Below are positions 1 to 7,080 of a DNA stretch of 64,000 nucleotides, piece after piece (position 1 is the first letter of the stretch; each line of letters opens with the position of its first letter). Source of the stretch: Granulicella tundricola MP5ACTX9 (lineage in GTDB: Bacteria; Acidobacteriota; Terriglobia; Terriglobales; Acidobacteriaceae); contig NC_015064.1 in the NCBI RefSeq assembly GCF_000178975.2, positions 1,302,001-1,366,000 of the forward strand, given 5' to 3'. The position numbers and the translations under genes were made by a program. Under the pieces are notes generated by a model that made no database searches, was not told where the DNA came from, and saw only the letters and a list, made by a program, of their open reading frames with translations.

Positions 1-1741
1 CCTTTTCCTCGTCGGTCATGGGAGCTGCCTGGGCGGCTACCTTTTCCTTCTCCCTGGCGCTGACCTTGGCTACCTTCTTCTCCTTGTGCTCGACGGCACG
101 GGCGGCGAAGCGGGTCTTGGTCTTGGGGCCTGCCTTGGCTTCGAGCGGATTGGCGTCCGTGTCGGCGGGTTGGCCGCTGGTGCTGAGAGAGTTGCTGTCC
201 GAGGCCATGACGGCGCCGGGAGCTACCGATCCGCCTGCGCCGGAGCCCGGGGTTGCAGGGGTGGTGGCTGCGGGAGTGGTCTCCGCCTGCTCGTTGCCGG
301 CAAGGGCGGTGCGAGGAGCTTGTCCGAAGCGTACCTTCTCGCGCTTGGCACCCTTCTGCTTCTTGCCTGGCTTGGAGCTAGCGGGGATGACGGCGAGACC
401 GGTCTTCTGGTCGACTGGCGCGGCTTCCGCTCCGGTGAGGGTGCGGCCGCCGGTGGTGTCAGGGGACGAGACGACAGGCTTGGAGGCAGCAGCTGCGGGA
501 GCGGCGGCAGACGCGGTGCTGAAGGCTCCGTGACGATCAAAGCGGGCCTTGTTCTTGACCTTCTTCTTTTTGACGACGGGGGGAGCGTAGGCGGTGAAGA
601 CGGGCTTGCTCTCCTTGGCACTGGCGCCGGAGTCGATGAAGCCGGGCTGGATGTCGACGTAGGCGTTCTCACGAAGCTTGGTGAGGTAGGCGCGCAGGGC
701 GGGCTGCATGGCGTTCATGTAGAGCGCTTCCTGGATCTGCGGCTCTACGTCCTTCATGGGGGCGGCACCGGGCTCCTGGTGCTCATTGACCTTGAGGATG
801 ACGAAGCCCTGGCGGGTGCGGATGGGCTGGGTGGATTCTCCCGGCGCGAGGGCAAAGGTCTGGTCTTCAATGACCTTGGCGAGGGCTCCACGCTTGAAGA
901 GGCCGAGCTCTCCGCCCTGGGCGGCGGTGGGGCCTCCGGAGTTCTTCTTGGCGACTTCAGCGAAGTCTCCGCCCTTCATGAGTTCGGACTTGAGGCCGTT
1001 GGCCTTGGTCTCGGCCTGCTCGATCTCTGCAGGGGATGCGGTGTCTGGAAGGGGAACGAGGATCTCGCTGAGGCGGACCTGCTCGGGCTGCTCGAAGTCC
1101 TTCTTGTGGGCCTCGTAGTACTTGGCCTGCTCTGCCTGGGTGGTCTGGAGGCGGCGGCCGACTTCATCACGCACGACCTGCTGGGTGAGGATCTGGTTAC
1201 GGATCTGAGCCTTGAAGTCCTCAAAGCTGACGCCCTGCTGGCGCGCGGCCTTTTCAAGGTCATCCATGGAATCGAGCTTGTTTTGCTTGCGGATGTCGTC
1301 GAGGCGGCGGATGACTTCTGCGTCGGCGTTGAGGCCTAGCTCCTTGGCCTTGGAGAGGAGGAGCTGCTGGTCGATCATGTCGCGCAGCATGTCTTTCTGG
1401 CGGGAGGCGAGATCGGCCGGGCTGAGATTCTGCTGGGCGGACTCCTGCTCAAGCTGCTCTTCGGAGCGATCGACGTCACTGCGGCTGATGATCTGGTCGT
1501 TAACGCGGGCGACCACGTTTTCCACGACGACGCCGTGGGGGGATATGGCTGGGGGAAGCGGCGGAAGGTTGATCTGCTTGACCGGCGCTTCCACGGCTCC
1601 GCTGCCCTGGTAGCGGGGAGCCTTGACGATCTGGGCGGAGGCTGCCGTGAGGCTGGATACTGCGAATGCAGCGGCAAAGACAGCGATGCGCAAGGTGCCG
1701 CAGCGCCTGCCGAAATCAAATCTTTTCTCGTTCAAGGTCAA
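1..1741 (-). CDS. surA: SurA-like periplasmic peptidyl-prolyl isomerase (parvulin), C-terminus outside the window
   Basis: The reverse strand reads as one open frame of about 580 codons that leaves the window at base 1. A TTG at 1741 is the likely start: GGAAG/GAGAG lies a few bases upstream, and no ATG is in frame before the signal peptide. Residues 1-37 are a Sec signal peptide with a basic n-region and an alanine-rich core ending ASAQ. A SurA N-terminal chaperone region follows (ARVNDQIISRSDVD, then a helical segment MLRDMIDQQLLLSKAKELG). A parvulin domain starts near residue 195 (VRLSEILVP; GGDFAEVAKKNS; GGELGLF; QGFVILKV). Such proteins help outer-membrane proteins fold in the periplasm. 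After the rotamase domain comes a long low-complexity tail rich in Ala, Pro, Thr and Lys with KKKKVKNK and HKEKKV patches, which ordinary SurA lacks. The gene is divergent from the S41 protease. Confidence 0.85.
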   Translation of the reverse strand, partial: MTLNEKRFDFGRRCGTLRIAVFAAAFAVSSLTAASAQIVKAPRYQGSGAVEAPVKQINLPPLPPAISPHGVVVENVVARVNDQIISRSDVDRSEEQLEQESAQQNLSPADLASRQKDMLRDMIDQQLLLSKAKELGLNADAEVIRRLDDIRKQNKLDSMDDLEKAARQQGVSFEDFKAQIRNQILTQQVVRDEVGRRLQTTQAEQAKYYEAHKKDFEQPEQVRLSEILVPLPDTASPAEIEQAETKANGLKSELMKGGDFAEVAKKNSGGPTAAQGGELGLFKRGALAKVIEDQTFALAPGESTQPIRTRQGFVILKVNEHQEPGAAPMKDVEPQIQEALYMNAMQPALRAYLTKLRENAYVDIQPGFIDSGASAKESKPVFTAYAPPVVKKKKVKNKARFDRHGAFSTASAAAPAAAASKPVVSSPDTTGGRTLTGAEAAPVDQKTGLAVIPASSKPGKKQKGAKREKVRFGQAPRTALAGNEQAETTPAATTPATPGSGAGGSVAPGAVMASDSNSLSTSGQPADTDANPLEAKAGPKTKTRFAARAVEHKEKKVAKVSAREKEKVAAQAAPMTDEEK

Positions 1742-2052
1742 AGCTCTCTCGCTTCCTTCAATGGGGAAAACCCGTGTTGCGGTGGTGCTGATGTGCTGTC
1801 CGGCCGCTGAGTCGCCGCTGCTTAGACGCAGGGGAGCCTACGGATGGTATCCGGTGACGTTATTCTACCTGTGTTGTGAGGTGGAAGTCGCGTGGGTGGA
1901 ATACGGGTGCCGAGTTCCGGGTGGGCGTGTACCGGCTAACCCCTGCCTGCTATACTCCGTCCAACACCGGACGTGGTTAAACGCCGGGATTTGTACGCTC
2001 TTTGTTTGCCTGGATTCTGTTCTTCACGCTGTACTTCAAGGAAACCGACCTG
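1742..2052. promoter_or_regulatory. Divergent intergenic region between surA and the S41 protease
   Basis: About 310 bases separate the two divergent starts, so promoters for both must lie here. A TATACT hexamer at 1951-1956 could be the -10 box for the protease, but the -35 position at the usual distance is poor. AAGGAAA at about 2039-2045 is the protease ribosome-binding site. No RNA gene or repeat is visible. Confidence 0.35.
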
Positions 2053-3675
2053 ATGGCTCCAACGACACGCCGCACTCTCTTTTCCGTCACCGTCTTCCTG
2101 GCTACCTGCGGGATTGCGGGCTCGTTTATCAGCCAGAAGGTTTCAGCGCAGACTGCGGGGGACGAGAGCACACTGCGCGACTCGCTGAAGAGCTTTACCA
2201 GCGTGTACTCCGTGGTGGAGCAGAACTACGCCGAGAAGATGGATACGGACCGTACCGATAAGGCGATCTACGACGGCGCGATCCCTGGGATGCTGCATAC
2301 GCTGGACCCGCACTCGAATTTTTATGATCCAAAGGCTTATGCGCAGATGCGCGAGGATCAGCATGGACGCTACTACGGCGTGGGCATGACGATTCAGCCA
2401 CAGTTGATCGACGGCTCCATGAAGATCCTGGTGCTGTATCCGTTTGAGGGGACGCCGTCGTTCAAGGCGGGGATCAAGCCGGGCGACATGATTCTTTCTG
2501 TCGACGGGAAGACGACGGACGGGATGGACTCGACCGCGGTGGCGAATATGTTGAAGGGACCGCGCGGCACGCATGTGCTGGTGACGATGATGCGCGAGGG
2601 TAAGGATAAGCCGATGCAGTTCGACCTGGTGCGGGATGAGATTCCGCGGCCTTCGGTCGATCTGGCGTTCCTGATCCGTCCGAACGTGGGCTACATGCAC
2701 GTCACGAACTTCCAGGAGACGACCGGGCGTGAGGTTGGCGATGCGCTGGACAAGTTCCAGGCAAGCGCTCCGCTGAAGGGACTTGTGATCGACCTGCGGG
2801 CGAATCCGGGCGGGCTGCTGAACCAGGCTGTCGATATGGCGGACAAGTTTCTGAAGAAGGGGCAGATTGTCGTGTCACAGCACGGGCGCGTGGCGCAGGA
2901 CCAGGTTTATACGGTCTCGCGCGGTGAGCAGGGAGCTGAGTATCCGGTCGTGGTGCTGGTGAATCGGAATACGGCTTCTGCGGCTGAGATCGTTTCGGGC
3001 GCGCTGCAGGATCATGACCGTGCGTTGATTGTGGGCGAGACGACGTTCGGCAAGGGACTGGTGCAGACGGTGTTCAACGTGAGCCAGAACACCGGGCTGG
3101 CGCTGACGACCTTCCACTACTACACGCCGTCAGGACGTCTGATTCAGAGGCCGTACGACAACATGAGCTTGTACGACTACTACTATGTGCGCGATGCTTC
3201 GAACCCGAAGAGCAATGCCAACCGCGAGGTGAAGCTGACCGACGCCGGACGTACGGTTTACGGCGGCGGCGGGATTACGCCCGACGATCACATCGACCAG
3301 ATCAAGGGCAATCACTTTGAGAACACCCTGCTGCAGCACTATGCGTTCTTCAACTTCTCCAAGAAGTACCTTTCGACGCACTCGGTCGCAAAGGACTTTG
3401 AGGTGGATGACGCGACGCTGACGGATTTCAAGGCGTTCCTGAAGGCTAAGAATGTGGACTACACGGAAGCGGACTTTACGGCGAACCTTTCATGGATCAA
3501 GGACTCGATCAAAAGCGACCTGTTTACGTCACAGTTTGGGCAGATGGAAGGCCTGAAGGTGAGGGCGGAGTGGGACCCGCAGATCCAGAAGGCGCTGGGG
3601 TTCCTGCCGCAGGCGCAGGCACTGCTCGATAACCCGAAGGGCAAGGCGGCTGCTACGACGACTGCCAGCCGGTAG
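2053..3675 (+). CDS. ctpA: S41 family C-terminal processing peptidase
   Basis: The protein is 540 residues from the ATG at 2053, which follows AAGGAAA at a good distance. An in-frame ATG at 2002 would add 17 residues without a ribosome-binding site. Residues 1-34 form a signal peptide or membrane anchor (basic MAPTTRRT, hydrophobic core, VSAQ). A PDZ domain covers roughly residues 115-195 (YYGVGMTIQ; GIKPGDMILSVDG). The S41 core then carries the catalytic serine at about residue 309 (NTASAAEIVSGALQD) and the lysine at about 334 (TTFGKGLVQT), the expected 25 apart. These proteases cut periplasmic proteins near their C-termini. About 120 residues follow the core, longer than in minimal Ctp enzymes. 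It is transcribed alone and ends at a strong hairpin. The family is certain; the symbol is approximate. Confidence 0.9.
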   Translation: MAPTTRRTLFSVTVFLATCGIAGSFISQKVSAQTAGDESTLRDSLKSFTSVYSVVEQNYAEKMDTDRTDKAIYDGAIPGMLHTLDPHSNFYDPKAYAQMREDQHGRYYGVGMTIQPQLIDGSMKILVLYPFEGTPSFKAGIKPGDMILSVDGKTTDGMDSTAVANMLKGPRGTHVLVTMMREGKDKPMQFDLVRDEIPRPSVDLAFLIRPNVGYMHVTNFQETTGREVGDALDKFQASAPLKGLVIDLRANPGGLLNQAVDMADKFLKKGQIVVSQHGRVAQDQVYTVSRGEQGAEYPVVVLVNRNTASAAEIVSGALQDHDRALIVGETTFGKGLVQTVFNVSQNTGLALTTFHYYTPSGRLIQRPYDNMSLYDYYYVRDASNPKSNANREVKLTDAGRTVYGGGGITPDDHIDQIKGNHFENTLLQHYAFFNFSKKYLSTHSVAKDFEVDDATLTDFKAFLKAKNVDYTEADFTANLSWIKDSIKSDLFTSQFGQMEGLKVRAEWDPQIQKALGFLPQAQALLDNPKGKAAATTTASR

Positions 3676-3693
3676 ATCGATTCAAAACATGAG

Positions 3694-3735
3694 AAGGGCC
3701 GGAGAGGAGAGATCCTTTCCGGCCCTTTTATTTTT
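3694..3735 (+). terminator. Rho-independent terminator after the S41 protease
   Basis: AAGGGCCGGA at 3694-3703 pairs perfectly with TCCGGCCCTT at 3718-3727 and is followed by a run of T. It sits 18 bases after the protease stop and 12 bases from the end of the convergent membrane-protein gene, so it may serve both strands. Confidence 0.85.
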
Positions 3736-3746
3736 TGGAGTGAGCT

Positions 3747-4331
3747 TTATGCGGTGTGAAGAGCGGTGTCCGGGGTAGAGCCCTTCCGGCTCAGTAACAG
3801 GGCCGCGATCAGGAAGTAGACGGCACCGAAGATGGCATAGCCGCCCAGATCTTTCACATGGATCTTCTCCTGCAGGCCTCTGATGAGGAATGCCGTTCCT
3901 GCGAGCGTCGATTGAGCGCCGCTCAGAATCATGGCCCACTGGCCCTTCGCAGAGCGGCGGCGGGCGATGCCGACGCCAAGCTGCAGAAGTCCTGCCAACA
4001 GAGCCCATAGGCCAAAGAGAGCGACGGCATACCGCACCTGCACGCTGCCCAATATGCCGACGGCGATCGCGGTTGCGGTGCCGAGGATGGCGTTCGTGAG
4101 CAGAAGCGACCGCGATTCCGGCTGGGGATTCGAGCGAATGTCTCGGATGGTGCATACGACGTCCCACAGGGGATACAGGACTACGAGGGCTACCGCGAGG
4201 TTAGGCGAGGTGGAGGCTGTTGCGAGGACGGTGGCGGCCCACACGATCTGGACTACTGTCCGGCTGAGGTAAAGGTTGCGAAGGAAATGGTTTGCGGTTG
4301 AGGGGTTGAAGGTGGCTTGGTTCGTAGTCAT
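3747..4331 (-). CDS. Six-helix membrane protein, HdeD/DUF308-like
   Basis: This 194-residue protein is almost entirely hydrophobic, with about six predicted membrane segments, for instance TVVQIVWAATVLATAS, NLAVALVVLYPLWDVV, AVALFGLWALLAGLLQLGVG and YAIFGAVYFLIAALLL. Paired helices ending in short basic loops (GIARRRSAKGQW) resemble the HdeD/DUF308 family. The match is by pattern only, and substrate or role is unknown. The start ATG at 4331 follows AGGAGCG. A promoter and the palindrome at 4363-4382 lie just upstream; the same palindrome precedes the neighbouring TetR gene, so the repressor very probably controls this gene. It is likely its main target. Confidence 0.75.
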   Translation of the reverse strand: MTTNQATFNPSTANHFLRNLYLSRTVVQIVWAATVLATASTSPNLAVALVVLYPLWDVVCTIRDIRSNPQPESRSLLLTNAILGTATAIAVGILGSVQVRYAVALFGLWALLAGLLQLGVGIARRRSAKGQWAMILSGAQSTLAGTAFLIRGLQEKIHVKDLGGYAIFGAVYFLIAALLLSRKGSTPDTALHTA

Positions 4332-4362
4332 GAGAGCGCTCCTGCATTTCTGGTTTATTAGT

Positions 4363-4382
4363 TATCTACTAGTTGGTAGATA
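4363..4382 (-). promoter_or_regulatory. Probable TetR operator and promoter of the membrane-protein gene
   Basis: ATCTAC and GTAGAT form an inverted repeat around the core ACTAGTTGG, 31 bases before the membrane-protein start. On the minus strand a TTGAAC -35 candidate (4387-4392) and TAGATA (4363-4368) lie 18 bases apart, so the palindrome fills the spacer and the -10. The core GACTAGTTGGTAGAT/TACTAGTTGGTAGAT is repeated upstream of the TetR gene. Confidence 0.7.
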
Positions 4383-4420
4383 TCAAGTTCAAAAAATACC
4401 TGAGGCGATGTTGGTTCGCC

Positions 4421-4996
4421 TCAGGAAAGCCGTTGCAGTGTCGCGTTTACGATCTGCGCGAATACTTTGGGGGATTGGTAGGCACGGGCAGAGATCATTG
4501 CGCCATGTACGGTGGCCATCATGAACTCTGCTTCGTCGGAGGCAGTCTGTGTGAGGTGGATGCTCTTTTGTTTTGCCCCAGCCTCTAACGTTTGCTGAAG
4601 CCAGCGGTGCAGATCAACGAAGTGCAGCCTGACCTCCGCCGCGACCTCCGATGGCAGCGACGGCAACTCAGCACCAAGCAGAGCAGCGATGCAGAATGGC
4701 TCCGTCTTTTTTTCTATGCAAGACTCCCAGTGGCTCATATAAGCCTTCAGTCTTTCCAGGGGGTTCGCGACGGCGTCGTTCAACGAAGCAATCCCTTCGC
4801 CCAGACGATGACGATGCTGCCTCAGTACGGATACGACCAGGATCTCCTTTGAGGGGAAGTGATGGTGGATTGTGGCTTTGCTCACCTTGACCTCACTGGA
4901 GATGTCGGCGTAGCTGAAGGCCGCGTAGCCTCGGTCCGCGATGAGGGCGTGAGCGGTGTCGAGGATTTTATCTGCGGTGGAGTTTGGCATCTTCAT
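4421..4996 (-). CDS. TetR/AcrR family repressor
   Basis: A 191-residue TetR-family regulator. The N-terminal helix-turn-helix is clear: ILDTAHALIADRGYAAFSYADIS, then VSKATIHHHFPSKEIL, at about residues 10-55. The remainder is an all-helical ligand/dimer domain with one conserved-looking Cys (FCIAALLGAELPSLP). It is upstream of, and co-oriented with, the six-helix membrane protein, but each has its own promoter carrying the same operator, which suggests autorepression plus control of the neighbour. The annotated ATG is at 4996. A well-placed -10 (TTATAC, 4999-5004) would start transcription near 4992, downstream of that ATG, so the ATG at 4990 on a leaderless message is the alternative. The ligand is unknown. 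Confidence 0.9.
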   Translation of the reverse strand: MKMPNSTADKILDTAHALIADRGYAAFSYADISSEVKVSKATIHHHFPSKEILVVSVLRQHRHRLGEGIASLNDAVANPLERLKAYMSHWESCIEKKTEPFCIAALLGAELPSLPSEVAAEVRLHFVDLHRWLQQTLEAGAKQKSIHLTQTASDEAEFMMATVHGAMISARAYQSPKVFAQIVNATLQRLS

Positions 4997-4998
4997 AG

Positions 4999-5027
4999 GT
5001 ATAACCGACTAGTTGGTAGATGAGCAA
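4999..5027 (-). promoter_or_regulatory. Promoter and operator of the TetR gene
   Basis: On the minus strand TTGCTC (5022-5027) and TTATAC (4999-5004) are 17 bases apart. The spacer, 5005-5021, contains GACTAGTTGGTAGAT, shared with the operator at 4363-4382. A repressor bound there would block RNA polymerase. Confidence 0.65.
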
Positions 5028-5072
5028 GTTGGGCGGTTGGATGCAGGGAAGTGAATTTATTTGTAAAAAGAT

Positions 5073-5147
5073 TGGAGCGGGAGACCGGGATCGAACCGGC
5101 GACATTCAGCTTGGGAAGCTGACGTTCTGCCACTGAACTACTCCCGC
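5073..5147 (-). tRNA. tRNA-Gly (anticodon CCC)
   Basis: The reverse strand folds as a full tRNA: acceptor GCGGGAG pairs with CTCCCGC, the D arm reads AGTTCAGTGGCAGAAC, the anticodon stem TCAGC/GCTGA encloses the loop TTCCCAA (anticodon CCC, decoding GGG), and the T arm reads GCCGGTTCGATCCCGGT. The discriminator is T and CCA is encoded at 5073-5075. GGG codons are frequent in several nearby genes. Confidence 0.95.
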
Positions 5148-5153
5148 CCATAA

Positions 5154-5177
5154 GTTCAATCCGGTGTCGGATTGAAC
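5154..5177 (-). other. Perfect hairpin just upstream of tRNA-Gly
   Basis: GTTCAATCCG (5154-5163) and CGGATTGAAC (5168-5177) form a perfect 10-bp stem with a 4-base loop, ending seven bases before the tRNA 5' end. No T-run follows on either strand, so it is not a standard terminator. It may act in leader processing. Confidence 0.55.
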
Positions 5178-5356
5178 GGGGCGTATTGACCGAAGTACCT
5201 TCCACTTTGAGGATCGGGAGATGTGGTTGTAAACAACCTGAAATCCTCTCGACAGAGACCCGACCAAGCCCACTCATGCCAGGCAGGTCGCAAACATGGA
5301 ACGTAACGCCGACTTGCTGAAGTATATCAGGGTGAAGGGAATTCTTTGCGCCGGTG

Positions 5357-6886
5357 TTAGCCGGGGTGTTGTTCCTCGCGGTGGATGCGGCTGCCGACGA
5401 TGCGGGACTCCGGCGCGCTGGCACCGATGCTCCTGGTCTGCACCAGCAGCTCGAAGGGATAGAGCGAACCATCCGGCCTGCGTGCCTGCTGAAGGATCGG
5501 TTCCATCATGGTTTCATTGGCGAGAGTGTCTGCCGCAGCCTGGGTCGCGGCCATGTTGAGTCCCTGGATGATCAGGACGTGGCCCTCTCCGTCCAGGCTG
5601 GGCAGATAGTCGACCAGGCCGTAGGTCTTGTTTGCGGCTGTTCCATCTCCATTGTTGTAGGTCGCCTGCTCGCTGCGCTCGGGCTGCCTGTTGACGACGA
5701 AGGATTGATTGATCGCCGGGGTGTACTGCAGGACGAAGTTCATCCTGCCTTCGAACAAGGAGACCCAGGGGTTGCTGTGGGTGGAACCCAGCAGGATGGC
5801 GTTGGAGTGCTTGAGGTCCTCTGTCGTGATGCTCCGTGCGTAGCGAATCTCAGCCCGCACAGGATTGAACTCCGGCAGTTGGGTCAGGGTGGATGTGATG
5901 TTGAGATCGACGACGCTGGTATAACGCTGCTGACGGAGATCGTTGAAGTTCTCCAGACCGACGCCGGGCGGAGCCTTGATCTCTGAAAGATAGGTGCCGT
6001 TGGTGTATTCATCGAGCGTGACCAGATGGCCGGTGAGGTTCTCCAGGATGCCAAGTCCGCTGTCCGCGGGGACGATCAAGGTGTTGCGATCGTTACTGAA
6101 GAGCTGAAGCCAAAGCGCATGAGCTACTGCATGCTGCTTCTTTGCGTCAATGGAATGAGCAGCCAACCATCCACCGGATGCCACTGCAGCCCCTATGAGC
6201 AGGGACAGCAGACTAAAAAGCAACGTACGTCTCAGCGTAGGTGGATTGGCTGGAGCAGGTGGACTGATGACGATTGGGGCGGGCAACCGGTTCTTAATCT
6301 GCGCAGGGGGCTCCACATCGCTTGCGGCAGAGGCTTCCACGACGTAACTCTCGATGGCCTGATGCGTGTGGAAGACAGGGACATAGCCGCCACGCGGGAT
6401 ATGGAGCCGCAGGGGCTCGTTCTGGCCTTCGCCCTCAAAGAATTCGTCGAGGCGTTTGCGCAACATGCGCGCATAGCTGCGGACGATATTGTCTTCGCCG
6501 GGGTTATAACCGGGAGGGCGATTGAAGACCTGGGTGCCCAGGTGCTGCTCTGTCATCTCCCTGGCGGAGCCGGTCAGAAGTTGCTCGCAGACGTAGAGGA
6601 GAAAGCGCGGTAGGAACTCGGACTTGCTGAGCCCCTTGCTGGCTGCGATGCGCAACGCAAGCTGCCACTCGGCGCTGAAGCGTAGCTGATCCTCCAGCAT
6701 CGAGGAAGGCTCGCGCAGGAGGAGGGAGGCGCGGTCTGGATCGGCGATCTCCGGGGTCGCAATAAGGATCGACCCCTCATGCGTCCCGGACGGGACATCC
6801 AAGTACAGCCCTCCACGACCGCTTTGCATGGGTTCAGCATAGCTGGGATGCATGAAAGTTCTGTGAATCGGAGAGGAGCAAAACAT
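5357..6886 (-). CDS. Membrane-tethered one-component regulator with N-terminal winged-helix-like domain
   Basis: A 509-residue protein. Residues about 85-172 (LPRFLLYVCEQLLTG; EQHLGTQVFNRPPGYNPGEDNIV; RSYARMLRKRLDEFFEGEG; LRLHIPRGGYVPVF) match a winged-helix-like module that I know from many acidobacterial signalling proteins. A Pro-rich linker leads to one membrane segment at about 220-243 (TLLFSLLSLLIGAAVASG). The C-terminal 265 residues would be outside the cytoplasm and are unrecognised. The arrangement resembles CadC/ToxR-type regulators, which bind DNA inside and sense outside. It faces the TonB-dependent receptor across a short intergenic region, so it probably controls that gene. The start is uncertain: ATGs at 6886, 6853 and 6829 all lack a good ribosome-binding site. 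DNA binding is inference. Confidence 0.65.
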   Translation of the reverse strand: MFCSSPIHRTFMHPSYAEPMQSGRGGLYLDVPSGTHEGSILIATPEIADPDRASLLLREPSSMLEDQLRFSAEWQLALRIAASKGLSKSEFLPRFLLYVCEQLLTGSAREMTEQHLGTQVFNRPPGYNPGEDNIVRSYARMLRKRLDEFFEGEGQNEPLRLHIPRGGYVPVFHTHQAIESYVVEASAASDVEPPAQIKNRLPAPIVISPPAPANPPTLRRTLLFSLLSLLIGAAVASGGWLAAHSIDAKKQHAVAHALWLQLFSNDRNTLIVPADSGLGILENLTGHLVTLDEYTNGTYLSEIKAPPGVGLENFNDLRQQRYTSVVDLNITSTLTQLPEFNPVRAEIRYARSITTEDLKHSNAILLGSTHSNPWVSLFEGRMNFVLQYTPAINQSFVVNRQPERSEQATYNNGDGTAANKTYGLVDYLPSLDGEGHVLIIQGLNMAATQAAADTLANETMMEPILQQARRPDGSLYPFELLVQTRSIGASAPESRIVGSRIHREEQHPG

Positions 6887-7080
6887 GGGGAAACGCTGGA
6901 AAGACGGAGGGGTGAGGCAGGGGTATGCACCCGGGGTACGAGCCCTGGCACCCTTTCTTTCTTCGCGAAGACAACGCCATGATCATTTCACGCAGCCAAC
7001 GTGGCTTCTTCTCCGAGCTGGGCCGAGTCGCTCCCCAGCCACGTCGCCGCAATCCTCTCTATGTATGTCTGGAGTCCTTT

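Noticed and set aside
86..1339. 417-codon plus-strand open frame
   Set aside because: It is the antisense of surA; its translation is Gly/Leu/Val-rich without motifs, while the minus strand encodes a clear SurA with parvulin domain.
1623..2261. 212-codon plus-strand frame across the surA-protease gap
   Set aside because: It overlaps the starts of both divergent genes and has no ribosome-binding site or familiar sequence.
4993..5472. 159-codon minus-strand frame across tRNA-Gly
   Set aside because: It reads through a complete tRNA and hairpin and has no recognisable protein features.
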